A DNA stretch of 64,000 bases from positions 4,092,001-4,156,000 of the forward strand of contig NC_064681.1 of the NCBI RefSeq assembly GCF_023278565.1, read 5' to 3'. A model generated the notes under the pieces. It had not been told where the DNA came from. It searched no databases and worked only from the letters and a program-made list of their open reading frames with translations. Positions 35,801 to 46,702 of the stretch are shown in pieces. This stretch comes from Colletotrichum lupini. Taxonomy: Eukaryota > Ascomycota > Sordariomycetes > Glomerellales > Glomerellaceae. The position numbers and the translations under genes are program-made. Position 1 is the first letter of the stretch. Every line of letters begins with the position of its first letter.

Positions 35801-36898
35801 ATAAAGTTAAGCCCTTTTTTTCATAAAATCGTAGATTTTAAAGATTTACTAAAAATACTTACTTATTATTTATACGCAGTAGGGTTAAATACCTTAAAAA
35901 TCTTATTTTTATAACCTCTTAGTACCCTATTTTATATTTTTTAAGTAGTCTTTTTCGTAGCTTAATTATAGTTAGGTAATTATTACTTATTAGCGATCCC
36001 TTTTATTACTTAGTTAATTTTTTAAAATTAGTAATCTTATGCCGGGAGCTAATATAAAAAGAAGCCCTTTAGTAGCCCTTTAAAAGAATTTTTTTTTTTT
36101 TTTAAATCTTCGTCTTTTTAGCTTTTTTTTAGGCTAATAATAACTTTAATAAGAGGTCATAGGACTACTTTAGGGTAGCTACTTTCTTTTTAAGTTAATC
36201 CCCGAGATTTATAATACTCTTAACTCGATATTATTAAGACTTTTAAATCCCCTCCTCCCTTATTAAACCGTCCCTTATATTATATTCCTAAGTAATACCC
36301 GGGGGGTAGTTAAAAGAGCTATAAAAAGGTTATTTAAATTGCGGGCTTAAGGTCGTATTTATAAAATCCTCGTAATAATAGACTTTTTTATATACTATAG
36401 ATCTCTTAGCTTAATAACTCTTATAGGGTTACTTTTATTACTAAGTAAGAATATTTATATTTAAAAATCCCCTTTTTTAATCGCGCGGTACCTTTTTATA
36501 TTATATTATTAAGCTCGTTCATTATGCTAATTAATTAAGTAAGTAGTCGTTACGTAAGTATTTTTTTTATTAATTTAACTAGTTAATTTTTAATTATAGG
36601 CTAGTTATAAAAAAGTCGTTTAGTAAAAAAGCTACTCGGGGTAATAATAAAAGGCTAGTTACTTAAGTAGTTTTATTAATTAATATAGTTTAATATAATA
36701 AACGTCGACCTCTCGTAAATAATAAAGGGCTACGATTACTTAATTCTATATAGTATTTAAAAATTACTTCTTTTTTTATCTACTTCTATAAGGTTAATTA
36801 GTACGAATTTCCTATCTCGTACGGTATTAAGAGGTCGTCTCTTTTATATAATAAAATACCTTACCGATTTATAATAGTAGAATTTAATTACTAATTAG

Positions 36899-37103
36899 TA
36901 TTAATATCCCTATTATAGGGTAGTTAGTTTAAACCGTAATTAATAAAGAGATTAATTAAATTATATAAATATTTACGTAGTAAGTATAAAAAGGAGGTTC
37001 TAACCATAGGTTAGGCTAGCTATAATAATTATAAATAGGGCCCCTAATTGGCCCCTGCGCAGTCGGCTGTATGCCGCGGTCGAATTGGACTTCTAATCCG
37101 ATA
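36899..37103. repeat. Right long terminal repeat, 205 bp
   Basis: This is the partner of the left LTR. Its final ~65 bases keep several TpG/CpA dinucleotides that are TpA in the left copy, so mutation fades out toward the unique flank. A TATAAATA word on the plus strand (37030-37037) lies 116 bp upstream of the small secreted-protein ATG at 37153. Confidence 0.88.
37030..37037 (+). promoter_or_regulatory. TATA-like word in the right LTR
   Basis: TATAAATA sits 116 bp before the ATG at 37153, a spacing similar to the TATA-to-ATG distances (92-157 bp) of other secreted-protein genes in this window. It could serve as promoter of the neighbouring ORF. The same word is also present in the left LTR, so it may equally be the element's own promoter or chance in AT-rich DNA. 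Confidence 0.35.
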
Positions 37104-37108
37104 CTTTA
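37104..37108. repeat. Target-site duplication, right copy
   Basis: CTTTA follows the right LTR and matches 29685-29689. It fixes the right boundary of the retrotransposon 44 bases before the next ORF. Confidence 0.75.
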
Positions 37109-37152
37109 GTTCCTCAGTTAAGTACCTCGATCGGCTCCTCTAACCGGACAAA

Positions 37153-37365
37153 ATGAAAATCTCCATAGCAGCTCCTGTCCTCCCCTTCATGACCGGCGTC
37201 ACCGCTGACTCCGCGCCTGACGGCGCCCTCCTCGCCCAGCGCGAGATCTACCCCGCCTGCGCGCCATGCAACAACGGGCGCGAGCCTCCTTCCCCTATCG
37301 AAGCGAACTGGAGCGGGTACGCTCTTTGCTGCAACAACTTTGGACCCAACCCTCCTGTACGATGA
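37153..37365 (+). CDS. Small secreted cysteine-containing protein, candidate
   Basis: This 70-codon frame starts with MKIS and a hydrophobic stretch that looks like a short signal peptide, with likely cleavage near residues 18-20. The mature part holds a C-x-x-C pair (ACAPCNNG) and a C-C pair (LCCNNFGP), a pattern common in small secreted fungal proteins. GC content is normal and the ATG context (acaaaATG) is good. The coding start lies only 45 bp from the retrotransposon, so the native promoter has been displaced or the ORF now depends on LTR sequence. A GTACGA near the 3' end could be a splice donor to a further exon, so the C-terminus is uncertain. It shows no clear relationship to the CCWGKGQK pair further right. 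Function is unknown. Confidence 0.5.
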   Translation: MKISIAAPVLPFMTGVTADSAPDGALLAQREIYPACAPCNNGREPPSPIEANWSGYALCCNNFGPNPPVR

Positions 37366-38476
37366 CCCTTCTTCAGTATAAATGTGTCTGGTGCGCATGA
37401 CTGACCATATGAAAGCTGTACACTGGCTGTTGCGTTTGAAATGGCGTGAACACTGGCAGCGGATTCCTTACATGCGTGGTTATCAGTTATATAGTCTGGG
37501 TCATCACGGTTGTTTGGCGAGAGTCATACTCTCTGTAGGAGCTTGACGGTTACCGGTTGGTGGTAGTACCTTGATAGCGACAATACGTGCGGTCGTTGGG
37601 GCCGGATCAAAGAGCCAATGCGGCTTACAAATAAGAATCCGAATTCAGCCTATGTGTATATGCCGATACGTCGGTTTGATCATCGGGCCAAATGAGCCCT
37701 CACCATTCAGCAAAGTCTCCGAGTTCTGGCTACCTGCACCGGCCAAGCCCGGATCCGGATCGTTTGCTGGAAAACACCAACTGCCAGGCGGAGTGGGCTC
37801 GGACTATTGCTGCAGCGACCGTAAATCGAAACGGGATGGCTGACCGGACGGATTTCAAGATCCTCGTGGCACCAAACCCCGGCTGGGGGGTTCTGACTCG
37901 TAATCAATCTCTCGCAGTATGCAGCTAGTCGAATCCTCCCGAATTCAAAACCAACAAACGGCCAACAAAACAGCCAGCACACTAAGTAAGCATGCCAAAG
38001 TAGGCTGAATGACCAGATAGCTTAGTAGAGAACAGGGCAAGTATGCCCGAGTCGTAAGTTCCACTCTGTTGGGACCAATCGTTGGCGTGTGAACGGAAAT
38101 TTGATGTGGTGTGAAGGGTTAGGTATTACCAAAGTCTCCTCGGGGTTAGTGTGAACCCCGGATGTGCAGCGATTGCGCTATTGTCAGCCTTACACCGTGA
38201 CCCGGGTTAAGCGAGTCTGGACACCAGAGAGCGGGTTAGTACCAGGAAATGCCGGCTGGCGTTTGCTTGTTGTTGACACGACGGGGTTAAGGATGGGTGT
38301 AGGGAGTTACGAGACGGAGTTCAGATGCGGGCTAAGGGTTTCTTAAATGCGTGCGCATCACCGTATCTTGATGTTTTTGAAGTTAATGTTACCTGCTACA
38401 TAAGTTGTGCCAAGGTTCATCCATACTATTTCCTTGATGCCCAGACATTTCACCAGATCTTTTCCAGATCTTGAAC
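37366..38476. other. Intergenic, 1.1 kb, nothing recognised
   Basis: This is normal-composition sequence between the small secreted ORF and the efflux pump gene. Overlapping open frames of 60-90 codons look random. It should contain the pump's promoter; I see no clear TATA box. Confidence 0.45.
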
Positions 38477-40589
38477 ATGGACCGGCCTACTTCACGAAGC
38501 TCCAGGGAGCTCACCAAGACCCGCTTCACATCACCGGCATCGGCCATGACACAACCATCGACGACTCCAATCGTTCTCGATATGTCGGAAAAGCCACTGC
38601 CACCATCAAACGACTCGGATATCGAGCATACCGATAAGAAGGAAAGCGGTACCGAAGATGAGGGAAGCACGGCGGCGGACCAAGAGGAAGCCGAGGAGGA
38701 GTACATCGAGGGCCTCAAGCTCATCCTTGTCCTAGCGGCACTAACGCTCACTGTGTTTCTCATGATGCTGGACATGTCTATCATCACTACGGTACGGTTG
38801 TCAAGTGATGCATGTGACGAGGTGCTCATGGCAAGTCTGACACTGGGTCTAGGCCGTTCCGGAGATCACAACAGCGTTCAACTCTCTTTCTGACGTTGGA
38901 TGGTATGGTGCAGCGTACAGCCTCTGTGGGTATGTCAACTCTATGCCTCTTACACGGGGGAATCTCCGAGCCAAGTGCTCTTCGAATTACCAAAGCTGAC
39001 ATGCATTTCAAAATAGTGCCGCCCTGCAGCCCTTGGCTGGCAAGCTTTACACGCACCGTCATTCGAAAGAAATATTCCTTGCCTTCCTCTTCGTCTTCGA
39101 GGCCGGATCTCTCATCTGCGCCCTCTCTAATTCATCAACACTGTTCATCATCGGACGGGCTGTCTCAGGCATGGGATCTGGGGGACTTTTCAATGGTTCA
39201 TTAACTATCATCGGCGCCACCGTCCCATTGGAAAAGAGACCGTTGATAATTGGGATTATGATCGGTATTTCGAACATTGGCATTGTCGCTGGACCTCTTG
39301 TGGGAGGAGCCTTGACCCAATATACGACCTGGCGTTGGTGTAAGTTGACTCATTTCTCAGCTTAGTTATCTTTGCCCTGTAGTTGGGCTACAATTTGTGG
39401 ATGGGAACAATACTAATTTTTCATACAGGTTTCTACATCAACCTTCCAATTGGTGCAGTCACCGCAGCTATGCTTTTCCTTATCCACATCCCGTCGAAGA
39501 TCACCAAGCCAGTCTCCCTCGTCCAAATACCCCGATATCTCGATCTTCCCGGTTTCGCCCTCTTCGCTCCCGCGGCTATCATGTTCCTTCTCGCTCTACA
39601 GTTCGGTGGTAATGACTATAGCTGGGACTCATCGGTAGTTATCGGCTTGTTCGTCGGCGCTGCCGTGACCGCTGGGCTATTCATCTTCTGGGAGCACAGG
39701 GAAGGCGACGAAAAAGCCATGGTCCCAATGGGGCTGTTCAAGAATAGGATCGTCTTGACGAGCAGTCTGGTTGGAGCCCTGAACATGAGCATTACACAGG
39801 TGTCAAGCTACTACATCCCCATGTATTTCCAGAGCGTCAAGGGTGAGACGCCGTTCCGAGGTGGTGTTCACTTCTTGCCGACTATCATTGCCCAGTTGGT
39901 CTTTGCTGTCGCCTCAGGGGCTTTAGGTAAGTTGACGGCTGTTGCGTCCTTGGAATCCGACTATGGAATAATGGAGATACTAATCCTTCATAGTCGGTAG
40001 GATGGGATACTACCTTCCCTGGGCTGTATTCGGTTCCGTCTTATCGGCGATTGGTAACGGCCTCATTTCTACCTGGGATCCATCTACAGATTCTGCCAAG
40101 TGGATTGGCTATCAAGTCCTCCTCGGCGCCGGCCGTGGTGCCTGTATGCAAATGGTGAGATATGCTGTCATGCGCCTTGGAAAGGCTAAGCTAATATTCA
40201 CGCTTCTCCAGCACATTATCGCCGTCCAAGCCAATATTCCGCCAGCGACCCTTTCCGTATCGATGGCAATGCTTGTCTTTATGCAAACGTTTGGCGGTGC
40301 CATTTTCCTGACGGCAGGCGAAGTCATTTTCAGCGAAGGTCTGGGCAAGAACTTAGCAAAGTACGCTCCGGCAGTAGATGTGAAGACAGTACTGGCTGCG
40401 GGCGGCACAGGGTTTAGGACCGTTGTACCGGAGAGCGATTTGCCTGGGGTGTTGGTGGCATATTCGAAGAGTATCGGTGAGGTGTTTTACCTCATGATCG
40501 GAATCGGTGGTCTCGCGTTTGTGCTCTCGTGGGGTATGGGTTGGGTCGACATCCGTAAGAAGAAGGGGGAAAAGAAGGGCGACGTCTGA
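38477..40589 (+). CDS. MFS efflux transporter, DHA2 (14-helix) drug:H+ antiporter type
   Basis: Exons are 38477-38791, 38853-38929, 39017-39339, 39429-39926, 39994-40154 and 40212-40589, giving 583 aa with exact phase closure. A charged cytoplasmic N-terminus of about 75 residues rich in Glu/Asp precedes helix 1, which carries the DHA motif LDMSIITTAVPEI. The antiporter motif C appears as GISNIGIVAGPLVGGAL, followed by WRWCFYINLPIG, both standard for fungal toxin and drug exporters. About fourteen hydrophobic segments are visible and the tail is lysine-rich (RKKKGEKKGD). The likely role is plasma-membrane export of a small molecule. Pumps of this type often sit in secondary metabolite clusters, and a P450 lies on the other side of the retrotransposon. 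The substrate is not deducible. Confidence 0.92.
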
Positions 40590-41226
40590 AGGGCCTTGGC
40601 AATGGAAACGAGCCTCGACACTATATGGGGTGACGAGATGTAATAATTGTAATGGTATACCCAACTCACAAGTGATAACTATCAGTCCATAGATATCTAG
40701 AGAACGATTTTAGAGGTTCAAAGTTCAAAACGTTGTGCATCCTCTTCCGCGTCATGTTTCACTCGATGGAATAGCCCGGTGTTGGACCTTCGGGCGACGG
40801 CAGACTCGGCCTCCAGGTGTGGATCCCGGATCGGGCTTTTGCACCTGGCGGCCCCGGAGAATAGCACTAAAGTCCTCTCCTGAGTATGCTCTATTCTCTC
40901 GTCCGTGGTTATGTCAGACAGAAATGCTTGAACCCGAATACGATGCTGGTGCAATCTCGCTTGGCTGCTTATGCTAATCCTGTGGCCAATAGAATGTAAG
41001 TTTGCTTAGTACTTGGCGGATGTCTCTGTGCGAACAAGAGCTGAAAATCGCACGACGCGGATGGCAGCTCTCCCGGCTGTGGCAGAGTGGATCACGAGGC
41101 GTAGGAATTTTGGATCATGGATACTTCACCTGACATCCATAAAGCTCACGAACTTCCCTTCAGTGTAGGTGATTTTGACCAGAAAACAGAACCAAGGGCA
41201 AAGAACAAAACAGGAAGATTCCCACC
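40590..41226. other. Intergenic, nothing recognised
   Basis: This 637-bp stretch separates the efflux pump from the EBP-type gene. It should hold the 3' end of one and the promoter of the other. The only clear signal is a favourable start context (cccaccATGCC) at the right end. Confidence 0.5.
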
Positions 41227-42015
41227 ATGCCTGCAGAAATCGTCATGAACGCCACTATCCCGGCCCACCCCTACTTCCCTGCGGAGGCTGTACTACCAGG
41301 CTACGTTGCCAACACGTTTGGCGCGCATGCTTTGCGTGGTATGTTTGCCGTAGGGGCAACCGCCATCCTCGTACCGACATACCGCATCATCAAAAGAACA
41401 AGCCCGAATCTTCCTAATGGCGAGGTCGCCACGGCACTGTGGTTCACTCTAAGCGCCTTTATCCATCTCTTCTTCGAAGGTCAGTCATCCATGCTCGACC
41501 CCCTAGCTGTAACCTAGACCGTCGTGTGAACCATCTCGACTAACACCCGATCAGGCTACTTCTCATACAATCAATCAAGCATGCCAGCATCCCTACACAT
41601 ATTCGGCCAGCTCTGGAAAGAATACTCCCTCTCCGACTCCCGCTACCTGACCCAGGACTCCTTCATCGTCTGCATGGAGACCATCACCGCATTCTGCTGG
41701 GGTCCGCTGTCCTTCGTGTGCGCATACTTCATCGTCACCGGGCATCCCCTCCGCCACCCACTGCAGATCATCATAAGTCTCGGGCAGCTCTACGGCGATG
41801 TCTTGTACTTTGCGACGTGCTCGTTTGACAAGCTCGTTGCCAAGATGATTTACTGCCGACCTGAAGACTTCTACTTTTGGTGTTATTACGTCTTCTTCAA
41901 TGCCTTTTGGATCATTATTCCCTTCTATCTCATTATCAAGAGCTGCGCGGAGACAAAGCGGGTCTTTGCAAAGGTTGCTGAGTTGCAGAAGAGCTCTTTG
42001 AAGAAGGACATGTGA
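41227..42015 (+). CDS. EBP-type delta8-delta7 sterol isomerase (EXPERA domain)
   Basis: Two exons, 41227-41479 and 41555-42015, encode 237 aa, close to the 230 aa of human EBP. Residues known to matter in human EBP are all in place: the H80-x-x-x-E84 pair in IHLFFEG, E126 and T129 in VCMETITAF, and N200/W203 in FFNAFW. The phrases LWKEYSLSDSRYL and QLYGDVLYF also match the animal/plant family. The helices form the four-to-five-segment EXPERA fold of the endoplasmic reticulum. The expected reaction moves the C8 double bond of a sterol (or related terpenoid) to C7. Fungi normally do this with the unrelated Erg2, so this enzyme may be an additional or specialised isomerase. It lies 0.6 kb downstream of an efflux pump on the same strand. 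Confidence 0.9.
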
Positions 42016-42282
42016 TCCCTGTCCGGCGGGAACTGCCTTGGCAGTTTTGCAACAGCACCGGAAGCTGAGATTACATGAGAAAATAGAGAAGGCGAACACG
42101 GTTGTTGGCATCGGAAAGCCGCCTGCCGTTATTAGAAAAGTTATGCCAATACACCTAGTAGGTCGAGCTAAGATTTCAGACATCACGGGAATTGCCTAGT
42201 TCTAATGATAAGAAATACTATTTTTCTATGATTATATCTATGTACTCATGATCTCATAATTCAGTGTCATGTCTCTTCCCAT

Positions 42283-43377
42283 CTAAGGCGCGAACTTGAA
42301 CAGCGTCTCAAGCTGCGAGGAGCTGTAGCCAGAGTAAAGCGCAAGCTGCAACAGGATGCGCGACTTCTGGGGGTTCAAGTTCCAGCCACCATACGTGTTA
42401 AGGGCATCGTCATCCTCGACAAATCCACCCATGGTTCTGCTAGAGACAACAATCTGCGTGCCATTCTCCTGCGCCAGGGTCTTAAGCGCGTTACGGCCGG
42501 GCGTAGTCCACCCACCGGCACCCATACCAGCAAGAACGAGACCCTTGGCCCCGCTGGCTACGGCGGCGGTAGCGAGGGCAGGGTTAAGAGCCTGGTGGCC
42601 GAAGAGGATGTCAACCTCGGGAAGCGCGGAGGCCTCGGTGACGTTGAAGTAGGCGCGGCCGAGGGGCAGGACCGGAGGGTAGTAGAAGACGGGCTTGATG
42701 TCGAGGAAGAAGCCAAGATAGCCCTGCTCGACGGCCTTGAAGGTGTCGAGGGAGTTGGAGTGGGTCTTTGTGGTGTAGTAGGCGCTGCCGATGCGGTCGT
42801 TAAGGACGATCATGGTACCGCGGCCTGCGGCGGCGGGGCTGCCGGCGAGGGTGACGGCCTCCAGGAGGTTGATGGGGCCGTCGGCGCTGATGGCGGTGGC
42901 GGGTCTCATTGCGCCCACCACGACGACGGGCTTCTCACTCTTGATGGTAGCGTCAAGGAAGAAGGCGGACTCCTCCATGGTGTCGGTGCCGTGGGTGATG
43001 ACGGCGCCCTGGCAGTAGGGGTCATCGAGGGCCTCTTGCACGAGGCGGGTGAGGTTGAGGAGGATGCCGGGGGTGATGCTGCCCGAGTCCACGTTGGCGA
43101 CCTGCACGCCCTTGACGTTGGAAACGTTCCACAGCTCCGGGACGGCGGCGATGAGGATATCGACGCCGAGAGCGCCGGCTTGGTAGCCTGTGGTCTGGGC
43201 ATTTGAGGAGGCTGAACCTGCGATGGTGCCGCCCGTGGCGAAGATTGTGATGTTGGGCAGGCTGGCGTTGTAGTGCGTCTCGCGGGTAGAGAGAAGGTTG
43301 TATGCCGGGAGCGGGGCCGGGGCCGCGAGGCCGAGAGCCAGCTGAGAAGCTGCGAGGAGGAGATTGCGAGTCTGCAT
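42283..43377 (-). CDS. Secreted type II L-asparaginase
   Basis: This single-exon gene encodes 364 aa, the usual length for the family. A signal peptide (about residues 1-19, ending LGLAAP) leads into the first active-site motif IFATGGTIAG with Thr51, and the second motif THGTDTMEE with Thr131-Asp132. Several N-x-S/T sites fit a glycosylated extracellular enzyme. The reaction is hydrolysis of asparagine to aspartate and ammonia, used for nitrogen scavenging and normally under nitrogen catabolite control. A TATA-like box lies about 146 bp upstream. It converges with the EBP-type gene, whose stop is 267 bp away. Coding sequence is GC-rich at third positions, as in highly expressed secreted enzymes. 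Bacterial-type asparaginases of this class are widespread in fungi. Confidence 0.93.
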   Translation of the reverse strand: MQTRNLLLAASQLALGLAAPAPLPAYNLLSTRETHYNASLPNITIFATGGTIAGSASSNAQTTGYQAGALGVDILIAAVPELWNVSNVKGVQVANVDSGSITPGILLNLTRLVQEALDDPYCQGAVITHGTDTMEESAFFLDATIKSEKPVVVVGAMRPATAISADGPINLLEAVTLAGSPAAAGRGTMIVLNDRIGSAYYTTKTHSNSLDTFKAVEQGYLGFFLDIKPVFYYPPVLPLGRAYFNVTEASALPEVDILFGHQALNPALATAAVASGAKGLVLAGMGAGGWTTPGRNALKTLAQENGTQIVVSSRTMGGFVEDDDALNTYGGWNLNPQKSRILLQLALYSGYSSSQLETLFKFAP

Positions 43378-46300
43378 CTTGGCTGACTGTCGTGCTGATG
43401 GAAAGTCACCGAAGTTGCGAGTGGCTTCCTAGAGGACAATGGGGGCTATGAGGAGAGGGAGATGCTCTGAACTGCTCTGCTGGCTGGTCAAATAACGAAA
43501 CTTGGCGGCATGTTTACTTCGTCTTATATAGCGGTCCTTGCAGTGAATACGACTTATCGCGAGAATACATGACTGTAGCCAAGGCGATAAGAAACAATTC
43601 GAATTCCCATGGATTCCGGTGTCAATATCCGGCTTGTGGGAAAAATCACTCGCCCGGCCCTTCCATGCCCACGCTAGAAACCATGGAAGATGTCCCAATT
43701 GACCAATACTCTGGAGAATCATCATCGACCTTATCTCGACGGCTTGGGTCCTATCACACGTGGGTTTGGGCTCCGAATGCGCTCGAGGCTAAGGCAGGCG
43801 AACGCTGGTTCCGTGCTCTCGGGTTTTCTCTTATCAGCTCGGCAAAAAAGTGACCAGTGCCGTCGTCGGCGGAGCCATACCGACCTAGTGGTTAAGTCCT
43901 GGGATGGTCTCCATCTTGGGCCGCTTTGGTGTGTGGGCTCTCGAGTCTCCCCCGTATTCAATGTTTGTCAGCCTGTGTTGGGATGTGAATGGACGAGGAA
44001 AGGCCTTATCTGATACTTATCTTGATAGCTGGAGGAGATCAACTGGTCTGGGCAGAATAAGATTACGGCATAGCAACAGACCCCAACCCGGGGAATTGGC
44101 TAGTTCATGCTTATTGCTGCGGTTTATTGCAGCATTGCATGGCGGCCCCGGATCATTCTATGGGGTTGACATGTCTCTGCGGGGCCCGACGGGGCCCAAA
44201 GGCGTAAAAATGACTCGTCGGCTGGCTGGGGGTTCCTCGGATTCGTTTGATAACGGACGGGAAACATTCCCAGCCCCCCGGCCCAAGGTTCCGGTTCCGG
44301 CGATCCGCTCCATTAACAACGATATCGAACCAATTTACTCAAAGGTTTGACATGCATAACAGACGTACATAGTACGTTGGCAATCATACAGCGGGAACAT
44401 GAGCTACGGTATGATTCAATGGGAGCCAAGGTGTGCCTCTTTCGGATAGGTAGCCGATTTCTTTGGGGCTTGGGTGCTTTGCTTGGAATGTCCCGATCTG
44501 GCACGATTGACTAAGACTCTCAATTCCAATGACAACTATCATTCGTGTTTACGGCATCCCACTGCTAGACTGTAGTTGAGCCTTTGTGTGGCTGTACTCA
44601 TATGAGGGAAGGTCCAAGGAGCCAGCGGCAGCTAAACGCGCACTACATATTAGCCTCATCTACACAAAGCATCTGCCAAAAAGTCAAAATATGCTGCAGT
44701 TAAGATGTCATCTGTTTGTCATATTGATGACCATGGTCTCTTGGATCGATATCATTGAGGGGTATTTCGGACATACTCCAGCTTGAATATTGCTGGTGCA
44801 CATAAGCAGGAGAAGTGGACCATCGTGAGCATATGTAGACTGCATCCGGACTCGAATTGAACAGCTCGTAGTCAATTCAGCAATGCATGCAATCACAATT
44901 TTCTCAAGAGTGTTTCTTATCTATTGGTAAGCCTTAACATTCCATAATTGTAGGGCAGACGACCGGGAACGTATTATTTCACTTGCCTGACCTAGGCTGT
45001 AGCTTGATTGTTGTCTAAGGTTTTATCAGAGAAATTCTTTGTTGCAGTTTATATCTTCTCCTTCCCCGATTTTTTCTCATCAACACCGCTACTTGCCTGA
45101 TGCCAGGAACGCTTTACTATTATACCCCAAGGCACGCTTCCATCGCTCAAGGCGGGCGTGCTCGTTCGCAAAAGTTTGACAAAGTGAACTTGGGGATACG
45201 CGATTCCCAGACTGTGAGTTTTGATGTTATACGAGAATTGAAAAGGCGCCGAGTAGCGAGAGCGAGCGTGAGGCAATCTCAGAACAAATGAGAGAAGCTG
45301 GTTTTTACTACTGACTGAATCGGAACTTCCGAACTGCGGGTCAATTGTGACCTCGTTCGTTTCAATATCCCTGGAATGATCTGCCCTTTGCGCGGTATCT
45401 CCTCCTATCTGATTCGGGACACGATGAGAGAAATGATTGGCAAGTACTAAATGAAGAATGAAGAAGGTTGACATAAAGTTGGTTCTGTCAGCTTAGCGGC
45501 TCTCAACTCCAACTAGACTGTTCGTGCTTAGCAGCATTGAAGCTCCGGTTCTGGTCAGCTCTAATTGACACTCCCGGTCTTGCAATAGGCAATCATCATT
45601 TCATTAGAGAACTCAGATAGATAAGACCAAACTTAACATTGCAGCAACAATCTCACCCCGCAATTTGGAAATCGCATTGAATGAGTTTGTGGACGTCAGA
45701 GGGGTTTGCTACTTGTCCTTGCATGAATGATGCTTTAGCTTGTACGACCAAACCGCTGTTCAAGTAAGAAAGGCGCTACGGGCAAAATCATTGTTCTCAA
45801 AGCTACTTGTGCAGCTCTCTGGCAGTGAAGAAGTCAAGTCACTCATTCTGACGCATCAACAATCCAAGCTGTAGAGTACTCAACCTTGAGGCACCCTAGC
45901 CTGTGTGACCACGCCGTCTCTCAGTGCCTGCAAGGGGGTTTTTTCGCTCAGATGTTTCCTTTCTTCCGCCATGACATTGCGAAGTTCAACAAATTCTGGC
46001 CTTGGCCTTCTCGTCAGGTGGCCCGTATCGGGCTTCTCGAGGCACGATCTCCTCACGTGGGTAAATCAAAACTCAAAAGTTAGGATTCGTGTGTTTGCAT
46101 TCTGGCTTCCAATCTCATATGCGGCGTATCAAGCGTGAAGTGGTTTACTCACCTAATTTGTACACCGTGATCTCACCTCTCTACACCTCACTTCACCTAC
46201 GACTTCTCGTTGGGCTATCTAGTTGAGTCGCAATATCAACTTCGGGAAGGCACGACTCACATACCGTCCAGGGCCAGCTCCTTCCTCCCTCGATGTAGAC

Positions 46301-46702
46301 GTATATTCATCTGAAAATCTTTACGTTCACCGCTCTCTCACCGCTTTAGTTACCCAAAAAGGAAATAGAAGCAAGCAAGTCCCGTGATCTCCCTCTTCGT
46401 CGCCGGGCTACACGAGTATCTCTCCTCAGCCTCCCACCACGCAGCCCTGATTTTTGTTTTCTCCCCCCGCAAACCAGAACAAAGAAGCACTTCACCGTCA
46501 GTGCCTCCTTGGACGAAGATTCCCTTCTCACTCCCTCACTCTTCCTCCCTCATCGACTCCTCATCTGGCTCTCTCTTTCTCTCCCTTTCCTAAAATCCCA
46601 ATCATTAATCATTGTGCGACTTGGCTTCCTTCAAATTTCCTTACGCAAAGCAAAAGTACAAGCTCTAGACTAGAGACACCGTCTCGCGTCCCTAGTCTCA
46701 CG
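43378..46702. other. Intergenic, 3.3 kb; divergent promoter region
   Basis: The asparaginase (minus) and the Hce2-like gene (plus) diverge from this region. Open frames up to 148 codons look random. The right end (46190-46700) is rich in C and T on the plus strand, consistent with a long leader of the gene starting at 46703. I recognise no gene or RNA. Confidence 0.45.
43523..43530 (-). promoter_or_regulatory. TATA box of the asparaginase gene
   Basis: On the minus strand this reads TATATAAG, about 146 bp before the ATG at 43377. Confidence 0.5.

Larger units (their letters stand above)
29690..37103 (-). mobile_element. LTR retrotransposon, RIP-degraded and non-functional
   Basis: This 7414-bp element has 205-bp direct LTRs and a 5-bp target duplication. 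Its 7-kb interior is extremely AT-rich; bases 30001-30300 contain no CpA and no TpG, which is the footprint expected when RIP has converted CpA to TpA on both strands. The LTRs would normally start TG and end CA; here both copies start TA and end TA, consistent with RIP of those ends. No reading frame survives, so Gypsy and Copia order cannot be told. A pyrimidine tract at 29899-29910, four bases inside the left LTR, becomes a polypurine tract on the minus strand, so minus-strand orientation is favoured but not proven. Size fits an autonomous gag-pol element. Confidence 0.88.

Noticed and set aside
29690..37103. Possible surviving gag-pol reading frame inside the LTR element
   Set aside because: Stops are dense in every frame because of TpA-rich mutation; no frame of useful length remains.
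43870..43960. tRNA-like D-arm word GACCTAGTGGTTAAG
   Set aside because: No matching T-arm or acceptor stem at the right distance, so a tRNA call is not supported.
46454..46702. Upstream in-frame extension of the Hce2-like protein
   Set aside because: It would bury the signal peptide inside the protein. The sequence is CT-rich leader.
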